From: UBA877 sp034436335
GTDB taxonomy: Bacteria; Chloroflexota; Anaerolineae; Anaerolineales; Villigracilaceae
NCBI GenBank assembly: GCA_034436335.1
Contig: DAOTVO010000007.1
Span: 1-64,000 of the forward strand
DNA: 64,000 nucleotides
Direction: 5' to 3'
The notes beneath the pieces were generated by a model. It saw nothing but the letters and a program-made list of their open reading frames with translations, was not told the origin of the DNA and did no database searches. The translations under genes were made by a program, and so were the position numbers. Numbering within the stretch: the stretch's first letter is position 1; each line of letters opens with the position of its first letter. Shown here in pieces: positions 58,760 to 64,000 of the stretch.

Positions 58760-59851
58760 TCAAGGCCGCGCCCGATTGTAAACGCGCCAGAATTCCTCCA
58801 TGAAAGCCGCCGCCACATCTGCGTTGTGGATGACGATCACGTTTTCGTCATTGCGTTGTTCGGCGCCGGAGGAGAAATTGTAGGAGCCGGTGACCACAAT
58901 GCTTTCGTCAATGATAAACACCTTGTGATGCATCAAGTCATCGTTGGCGTCCAAAAGAACGTTCAGCCCGGCCTGCAAGAAGGGGTCATACTCCGTGCCG
59001 GTATTGGTGGCAACCTGGTCGGCTTCCATCACCCCCGCCACGGTCAGCCCTGATGCGGCTTTGGCGCGAATCGCTTCCCCCAGCGGGTCGGAAGTGAAGG
59101 AATAAGCCAGGAAGTAGATGCTGCGCTGGGCGGCGTTCAACAGTTCCACCAGCCGCGCCCGGACGCCGTCATCAGGCGAGAAATAGACCTCCACCACCGT
59201 GTCCCCAATCGTCACAAGCGGATTGGGCGTTTCAGGCACAGTATAGGGGCCGAACATATCCTGTTCGAACATTTCGTTGAACTCGGTCAGGTAATCTTCG
59301 GCAATTTCGCGGGAGCGGAAATGTATCAGGTTGTTGTTATCTTCGTAAGCGCCGTTGAGGGTGAAGTTCATCGAACCGGTCCAGACCTCGTAGCGGTCAA
59401 TGACCACAAACTTGTTGTGCATCAACCCTTCCTGCCGGTCGCCGATGACCGGAATGCCTGCATCCACCAAATCCTGGATCTCGTCGCCCTCCATGTTGTC
59501 GCTTTCCACAACCACGCGCACCACCACCCCGCGGGCGTGGGCGTTCAGCAATGCGTCGCGGATAGACCACAGGTTCAGGTTGTAGATCGCCATGTCCACG
59601 GTCAGGCGGGCAGCATCTATGGCCGCGGCCAGGGCTTCGTCTGGACCGTCCTCGAAGTCCGAGGCGTTGGGCGCATCGGGGTCGGTGAAATAGATTTCGA
59701 GCCAGTCCCCCACCGGCTGGACGGTCGGCCCCTGCGGCGGGACTTCCGGCGCGGAAGGTTTTGTGGCGGCAGGCAAGCAAGCCGTCGTCAGAATCGCCAG
59801 CAGGAGGGCAAGGAGAATATTTTGACTACGCGCAGTTTGACGAAATTGCAT
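58760..59851 (-). CDS. PLD-like lipoprotein with two HKD motifs
   Basis: A 363-residue exported protein. The signal peptide ends in LLALLLAILTTAC, a lipoprotein box with the lipidated Cys. Two phospholipase D motifs are visible: HNKFVVIDRYEVWTGSMNF and HHKVFIIDESIVVTGSYNF. Members include phospholipases and nucleases. Export argues for a substrate outside the cell. AAGGA precedes ATG 59851, so the longer frame from 59902 is rejected. The promoter is TATAAT at 59888-59883. MITE copy 2 lies just beyond its stop. Confidence 0.88.
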   Translation of the reverse strand: MQFRQTARSQNILLALLLAILTTACLPAATKPSAPEVPPQGPTVQPVGDWLEIYFTDPDAPNASDFEDGPDEALAAAIDAARLTVDMAIYNLNLWSIRDALLNAHARGVVVRVVVESDNMEGDEIQDLVDAGIPVIGDRQEGLMHNKFVVIDRYEVWTGSMNFTLNGAYEDNNNLIHFRSREIAEDYLTEFNEMFEQDMFGPYTVPETPNPLVTIGDTVVEVYFSPDDGVRARLVELLNAAQRSIYFLAYSFTSDPLGEAIRAKAASGLTVAGVMEADQVATNTGTEYDPFLQAGLNVLLDANDDLMHHKVFIIDESIVVTGSYNFSSGAEQRNDENVIVIHNADVAAAFMEEFWRVYNRARP

Positions 59852-59882
59852 GGCGGTCCTTCCTGGATGCAGGTCTGGCGGC

Positions 59883-59888
59883 ATTATA
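59883..59888 (-). promoter_or_regulatory. -10 box of the PLD lipoprotein gene
   Basis: The minus strand reads TATAAT, giving a leader of about 25 nt that includes AAGGA. It is back to back with the plus-strand promoter at 59922. Confidence 0.6.
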
Positions 59889-59921
59889 CCCCCTCCCGGC
59901 ACAGCAGATTGCCTGCCGGTA

Positions 59922-59930
59922 TGGTATAGT
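59922..59930 (+). promoter_or_regulatory. Extended -10 promoter upstream of a 35-residue frame
   Basis: TGGTATAGT (TGn plus TATAGT) ends six bases before ATG 59937. No Shine-Dalgarno is present. Confidence 0.55.
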
Positions 59931-59936
59931 TATCCT

Positions 59937-60044
59937 ATGCGGAAACCAAGCATCGGCCGATTTCTCCTCTGCTATCGGGTGGAGGAACAGACTGCGCCGC
60001 GGCAAATCTATTGCCTCGGCCAGGATGTCTGGGATGGGGAATGA
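59937..60044 (+). CDS. Candidate small protein, 35 residues, leaderless
   Basis: The frame MRKPSIGRFLLCYRVEEQTA runs to TGA at 60042-60044 and contains two Cys. Its ATG falls exactly where the promoter at 59922 would start transcription. Nothing else supports coding, and the transcript could instead be an extended leader of murJ. Confidence 0.4.
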   Translation: MRKPSIGRFLLCYRVEEQTAPRQIYCLGQDVWDGE

Positions 60045-60057
60045 CTCCGCCCGAGGG

Positions 60058-60063
60058 TATAAT
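60058..60063 (+). promoter_or_regulatory. -10 box of murJ
   Basis: TATAAT ends eight bases before ATG 60072, with no Shine-Dalgarno. A leaderless or near-leaderless mRNA is expected. Confidence 0.55.
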
Positions 60064-60071
60064 CCAGCCTC

Positions 60072-61655
60072 ATGACCGCAGAAAACGTTTCTCCCGCCCC
60101 CAACGTGGCCCGCGCCGCCGGGACCGTGATGCTGGCCTATCTGTTCGGACAACTCGTCGGCCTGGCCGCCAAAATCATCATCGGCGCGACCTTCGACGCC
60201 GGGACGGAATTGGACGCCTTCTATGCCGCCAACCGCCCCTCCGAAACGCTCGTCACCATTCTGGCAGGCGGCATTCTGGTTTCCTCGTTCATTCCGGTCT
60301 TCGTCAACTTCCTGGTCGGAGAAGACCGGCCCTCCGCCTGGAAACTGGCCTCGTCCACTTTCAATCTCATTCTGATCATTACGGCCGCGCTGGCGCTGGT
60401 CACCGGTCTGCTGGCCGGGCCCATCGTCCGCCAGATTCTCGGCCGCGACTTCCCGCCCGGCGAACAGGCGCTGACCATCGAACTGCTGCGCATTCAACTG
60501 CCCTCGGTGGTCTTCTTCAGCCTGAGCGGCATTGCGGTCGGCATTCTCAACTCGCATCACAAATTTCTTATCCCGGCGCTCTCGCCCGCCATGTATCAGG
60601 TGGGACAAATCTTCGGGGCGCTCGTCCTGGCCCCCGTCATGGGGATTCGCGGCCTGGCGTGGGGCGTGGTCATCGGCTCGGCGCTGGCCCTGCTCATTCA
60701 ATTCCCTTTCCTGCTGCGGCTGGGCGGACAGTACAGCCTGTCGCTTGGCCTGCGCAATCCGGCCGTTGGGGAAGTGTTCCTGCTGATGGCCCCGCGCATG
60801 TTTGGGGCGGCGGCGGTACAGGCCATGCTGTGGGTCAACACGCTGCTCGCCTCGCGCTATGACGGCGCGGTCTATGCCCTGACGCTCGGCTTCATGATGA
60901 TGTACATGGCGCAGGCGGCCATTGCCCAGTCGGCGGCGACGGCCGTCATGCCGACCTTTTCGGCGCAATACGCCCAGGGAAAACTGGATGAACTGCGCCG
61001 GATGCTGGCCTCGGTCATCCGCGCCGAAATCCTGCTTTCGCTCCCCGCCTCCGCCGGGTTGATTCTCCTGGCCACCCCCATCATCCAGTTCCTTTACCAG
61101 CGCAACGCGTTCACCGCCGAGACAACGCGCATGGTGGCCTGGGCGCTGGTCTGGTACTCGGCGGGTTTGCTCTTTCACGCGGTGCTGGAAGTGTTGGTGC
61201 GCGCCTACTACGCCATGCACGACACCAAGACGCCGGTGCTGGTCGGCGCGGCAGCGATGATGCTTTCGATTGGCTTCAGCCTGCTCTTCTCCTCGGCCTT
61301 TGAGCGTCTCGGCTGGATGCCGCACGGCGGGCTGGCGCTGGCGGTTTCGGTCGCCACCGCGCTGGAAGTGACGACGCTGTTCCTGCTGATGCGTAAACGC
61401 TTGAACGGAATCCGGGGAGCGGAAATCGGGCGCGGTTTTGCGGCCGCCTCCGCCGGGACCGTCGGGATGGCCGCGGCGCTCCTCGTCTGGGAGCAGGCCC
61501 TCCGGTCCGCGCCCGCCGCGCTGACCGCCCTGGGCGGGGTGGCGCTCGGCGGGGCAGTCTACGGTCTGACGCTTTGGCTGCTGCGCGTCCCGGAAGTTCA
61601 GCGTCTGTATACGGCTGTTGAACGCCGCCTCCCGCGAAAGAAAACGTCCCGCTGA
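60072..61655 (+). CDS. murJ: Lipid II flippase MurJ (MviN family)
   Basis: A 527-residue MOP-superfamily protein with about 14 transmembrane helices that moves lipid II across the membrane for wall synthesis. Family features are the N-terminal AxxVMLAYLFGQLVGL helix, FIPVFVNFL, the QIFGALVLAPVMGIRGLAWG segment and YYAMHDTKTPVLVG. The Arg residues lining the cavity are partly conserved. It is alone on the plus strand and ends inside a terminator. Confidence 0.93.
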   Translation: MTAENVSPAPNVARAAGTVMLAYLFGQLVGLAAKIIIGATFDAGTELDAFYAANRPSETLVTILAGGILVSSFIPVFVNFLVGEDRPSAWKLASSTFNLILIITAALALVTGLLAGPIVRQILGRDFPPGEQALTIELLRIQLPSVVFFSLSGIAVGILNSHHKFLIPALSPAMYQVGQIFGALVLAPVMGIRGLAWGVVIGSALALLIQFPFLLRLGGQYSLSLGLRNPAVGEVFLLMAPRMFGAAAVQAMLWVNTLLASRYDGAVYALTLGFMMMYMAQAAIAQSAATAVMPTFSAQYAQGKLDELRRMLASVIRAEILLSLPASAGLILLATPIIQFLYQRNAFTAETTRMVAWALVWYSAGLLFHAVLEVLVRAYYAMHDTKTPVLVGAAAMMLSIGFSLLFSSAFERLGWMPHGGLALAVSVATALEVTTLFLLMRKRLNGIRGAEIGRGFAAASAGTVGMAAALLVWEQALRSAPAALTALGGVALGGAVYGLTLWLLRVPEVQRLYTAVERRLPRKKTSR

Positions 61656-61671
61656 TGCGGGGCGTTTTTGG
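61643..61671 (+). terminator. Terminator overlapping the murJ stop codon
   Basis: AACGTCCCGC and GCGGGGCGTT pair around TGAT, the stop codon region, followed by TTTGG. The preceding A-run could serve the minus-strand gene on the other side. Confidence 0.8.
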
Positions 61672-61686
61672 TTCGTTTCGGGAATT

Positions 61687-62619
61687 CTAGGCAGACGGAG
61701 GAGGAAAAGCACTCTTCGACGCCTTCTGCGCCAGCATGCGCCGCTCGGCCTCGGCCACCGCTTCGCGCAGACCATCCTTGTCCATTGCCGAAGCAATGCC
61801 TATCGAGAGATTGAGCGGCGTATTGGGGTGAGAAACGTTGAAGGCCTCGACGCGGCGGTTGACGCGGATGTGAAGGGCCTCGACGGAGATGGGGGCAATT
61901 TCCGGCAGGAGAATGCCGAACTCGTCGCCGCCGATGCGCGCTACCACGTCCTCGACGCGGAAGCAGGAAGCCAGCACTTCGGCCGCGCTGCGAATCAACT
62001 GGTCGCCCGCCATGAAGCCGCGCTCGTCGTTGAATTTCTTCAGGTTGTCAATATCGGCCATCAGCACCGTGACCGGGAAGCGGCGGCCGCGCTCCAGGCG
62101 GGTCACCTCCTCCTGAAAGTAGGAACGGTTGTACAGGCCGGTCAGGCTATCGTGACTGCTCAGGTAGGCGAGCTTCTCCTGCGCCATGCGGCCGGCGGTA
62201 ATATCCTCGGCCACGCCCAGGACGCTGAGAACCCGTCCATCGGGCGCGCATTCGAAGGGCGTTTCACGCACCGCCACCCAATGCCAGTCGCCGTAAGCGT
62301 GCCGGACGCGGAACTCTACTTCCAGCACATCGCCATCACGCGCGGAGATGCAGTCTTCATAATGATTGAGAAGACGCTGTTTCTCCTCCAGATGCAGGAG
62401 ACTTTTCAGAGCATCGAGGGGCATGGCCAGGATTTGTTCCGTTGTGTAGCCCAGGAACAAAAGCGGAAGCCGGTTCAAAATTTGCAACTGTTCTTTCTGA
62501 AAGTCAAAAAGGTAAACCGGGGTGGGGCTGGTCAAGAGCATTTTTTCCACCAGACGCTTCTGACGCGCCAGGTCTGCTTCCAGGCCGGGAAGAGAAGAGG
62601 GATTGTCTTTGTCGGTCAT
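61687..62619 (-). CDS. PAS-GGDEF diguanylate cyclase
   Basis: A 310-residue cytoplasmic protein. A PAS domain (about 20-145) precedes a GGDEF domain with intact GGDEF at 230-234 and the inhibitory I-site RVED at 221-224. It should make c-di-GMP under product feedback. No membrane segment is present. AAAGGAG lies ten bases before ATG 62619. A neighbouring minus-strand group begins with xseA. Confidence 0.93.
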   Translation of the reverse strand: MTDKDNPSSLPGLEADLARQKRLVEKMLLTSPTPVYLFDFQKEQLQILNRLPLLFLGYTTEQILAMPLDALKSLLHLEEKQRLLNHYEDCISARDGDVLEVEFRVRHAYGDWHWVAVRETPFECAPDGRVLSVLGVAEDITAGRMAQEKLAYLSSHDSLTGLYNRSYFQEEVTRLERGRRFPVTVLMADIDNLKKFNDERGFMAGDQLIRSAAEVLASCFRVEDVVARIGGDEFGILLPEIAPISVEALHIRVNRRVEAFNVSHPNTPLNLSIGIASAMDKDGLREAVAEAERRMLAQKASKSAFPPPSA

Positions 62620-62635
62620 GGGTGATGCACTCCTT

Positions 62636-63088
62636 TCAGCGCCATAAGAACCACACCCCCTGTGCCACCGCCAGCCCCAGCAGGACGCCGCCCAGCGCCT
62701 CCAGCGGCGTGTGGCCGATGACCTCGCGCAGTTGTTGCTGCGAGATGGGATGGCCGCGTAGAAGTTCTTCCACGAGAACGTTGATTTTTTGCGCCTGCAT
62801 GCCGGCCTGGCGTCGGACGCCGGTGGCGTCATAGACGACAATCATGGCAATCGCCAGTCCGAGGGCAAAGGCAGGGTGGTCAAAGCCGTAATGCAGTCCA
62901 ATCGCCAGCACGGTAGCCGTCATCAGCGCGGAGTGCGAACTCGGCATGTGACCGGCGGCGAAGAACATGGCCCAGTTCCACTCGCGCGTGCGGAAGTAAT
63001 CCATCGGAATCTTGAGCGCCTGCGCCAGGAACCAGGCCGTCAGTCCGCTCCACAGGACGCGGTTTTCCAAAATAGCGGCGAAATTCAT
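62636..63088 (-). CDS. DUF212 (divergent PAP2-family) membrane protein
   Basis: A 150-residue protein with about four hydrophobic segments. The motif HMPSSHSALMTA, the VYDATGVRRQAG segment and GHTPLEALGGVLLG match DUF212, distantly related to PAP2 phosphatases. Function is unknown. It overlaps xseB by four bases. Confidence 0.9.
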   Translation of the reverse strand: MNFAAILENRVLWSGLTAWFLAQALKIPMDYFRTREWNWAMFFAAGHMPSSHSALMTATVLAIGLHYGFDHPAFALGLAIAMIVVYDATGVRRQAGMQAQKINVLVEELLRGHPISQQQLREVIGHTPLEALGGVLLGLAVAQGVWFLWR

Positions 63089-63312
63089 AGCGGCGGCTCG
63101 TCCTCCAACACGCTGCCGTTCAGGCGGCGGATTTTCAACTCGGCTTTCTCCAGAAGACCGGCGCAGTGTTTCACCAGCGCCTGGCCGCGCGCAAAGAGGG
63201 CCGTCGCCTCCTCGAGGGGGCGGTCGCCGTCTTCCAGCACGGCGACAATCTGCTCCAGTTCGGCAAAGGCTTCCTCGTAGGTCAGCGCTTCGATAGGTTT
63301 CTGCTCAGACAT
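63085..63312 (-). CDS. xseB: Exodeoxyribonuclease VII small subunit
   Basis: A 75-residue helical protein with LTYEEAFAELEQIVAVLEDG and DRPLEEATALFARGQALVK, typical of XseB. With XseA it forms the exonuclease VII that degrades single-stranded DNA. It follows xseA by seven bases. Confidence 0.93.
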   Translation of the reverse strand: MSEQKPIEALTYEEAFAELEQIVAVLEDGDRPLEEATALFARGQALVKHCAGLLEKAELKIRRLNGSVLEDEPPL

Positions 63313-63319
63313 AAATCTC

Positions 63320-64000
63320 CTAACTGCCCGTCACGCGGGCATCGAATTCGCCTTCCCGGACGCGCACGCGCAGGTCATCGCCCGGCGAAACGTCGGAGGC
63401 CTGCATGACCACGCGTCCATCCGCCTTGCGGGTGACGATAGCGTACCCGCGCGCCAGCACTGCCAGGGGGTCGAGCGCCAGCAGACGGTTTTCCAGCCTC
63501 TTCAGCCGTTCCGCGGCGAGCGCCAGACCGTAAGCCTGCGCCGCGTCGAGGCGGCGGGTCAGGTCGTCCAGCCGCTGACGGTCGCCCTGCAAGCGCCGCG
63601 CCGGAGAAAGCAGGCGCAGACGGCTCTCCATCCAGCCGAGAGACTGCCGCCGCCCGTCAATCAACGACTGCACGCCCGCCAGCATATATTGTTCCATCTG
63701 AAACAGGCCCGACTGCAAGTCGGTGAGCGTGACAGGGGTCGCCAGTTCGGCGGCGGCGGTGGGCGTGGGGGCGCGCAGGTCGGCGGCGAAATCCACCAGC
63801 GTAAAATCCGTCTCGTGGCCGACTCCGGTGATGACCGGGGCGCGGGATTCGGCCACCGCCCGCACGACGCGCTCATCGTTGAACGCCCACAGGTCTTCGA
63901 TGGAGCCGCCGCCGCGGGCGAGGAGAATCACATCCGGCGCGGCGGACAGGTTCAGGGTCCGCAGGGCAGCGGCGATGGCAGGCGGGGCTTCCTCGCCCTG
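63320..64000 (-). CDS. xseA: Exodeoxyribonuclease VII large subunit, 3' part
   Basis: The C-terminal 226 residues are visible; the gene runs off the right edge. LLARGGGSIEDLWAFNDERVV and VGHETDFTLVDFAADLRAPTP are the catalytic-domain motifs of XseA, followed by the coiled coil and the C-terminal RVREGEFDARV tail. The frame is open from 64000, so the internal ATG at 63931 is not the start. Confidence 0.95.
   Translation of the reverse strand, partial: QGEEAPPAIAAALRTLNLSAAPDVILLARGGGSIEDLWAFNDERVVRAVAESRAPVITGVGHETDFTLVDFAADLRAPTPTAAAELATPVTLTDLQSGLFQMEQYMLAGVQSLIDGRRQSLGWMESRLRLLSPARRLQGDRQRLDDLTRRLDAAQAYGLALAAERLKRLENRLLALDPLAVLARGYAIVTRKADGRVVMQASDVSPGDDLRVRVREGEFDARVTGS

Noticed and set aside
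59826..61796. 656-codon minus-strand frame opposite murJ
   Set aside because: It runs across the murJ gene, its upstream region and terminator. The Arg/Gly/Gln-rich product lacks any domain, and murJ is clearly real.

Overview
The window reads as chromosomal DNA from a Chloroflexota bacterium, most likely class Anaerolineae. This is inferred from gene content and sequence style and was not tested by a search. Supporting signs are a moderately high GC content, Thr/Pro-rich linkers in exported proteins, a thin-wall style envelope set (VanW, LCP, LysM-M23, MurJ and a MurA with Asp in place of the catalytic Cys), many start codons lying 6 to 11 nt below a -10 box without a Shine-Dalgarno site, and simple-sequence repeats both between and inside genes. 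No prophage, CRISPR array or intact insertion sequence is visible.

Layout. 1-5k: a partial unknown gene, the minus-strand group ftsY-prfB-rpmF (prfB keeps its programmed frameshift), then an OsmC protein, thioredoxin and murA. 5-10k: prepilin peptidase, a PHP-domain protein, the ribosomal group rpsF-ssb-rpsR and a parvulin foldase. 10-16k (minus): smc, rnc, a PlsC-like acyltransferase and a DagK-like lipid kinase. 16-23k (plus): three membrane genes resembling the HyfB/HyfE/HyfF (complex I type) membrane arm with no catalytic subunits, a coiled-coil protein and selB. 23-26k: a decayed SRAP gene, an MFS exporter, a LysM-M23 peptidase and tRNA-Val(CAC). 26-29k (minus): csoR-copZ-copA copper operon with a readable promoter and operator. 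29.6-38.7k (minus): one long cell-shape and division cluster, mreB-mreC-mreD-mrdA-minC-minD-minE-rodA, followed by gltX.

38.7-42.8k (minus): a partner-switch module (STAS protein, anti-sigma-type kinase, five-GAF PP2C phosphatase). 42.8-43.25k: remnant of a CpaF secretion ATPase. 43.4-48.7k (plus): a polyphosphate module, ppx/gppA-HD, CHAD, sixA and ppk1. 48.7-50k: SRP RNA, then two related small membrane-anchored proteins. 50-60k (minus): a polytopic membrane protein, LCP protein, Trm112-like protein, VanW protein, a methyltransferase-like membrane protein, a HerA-type ATPase and a PLD lipoprotein. 60-64k: murJ (plus), then a PAS-GGDEF protein, a DUF212 protein, xseB and the 3' part of xseA (minus).

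Most genes are housekeeping for envelope synthesis, shape, division, translation and protein targeting. The less ordinary items are a pair of about 159-bp elements with IS66-like ends and 8-bp target duplications (after smc and upstream of the HerA-type gene), the orphan Hyf-like membrane module, repeat-derived in-frame insertions in CopA and the HerA-type ATPase, a recurrent leaderless promoter architecture, and two pseudogenes (SRAP and CpaF).
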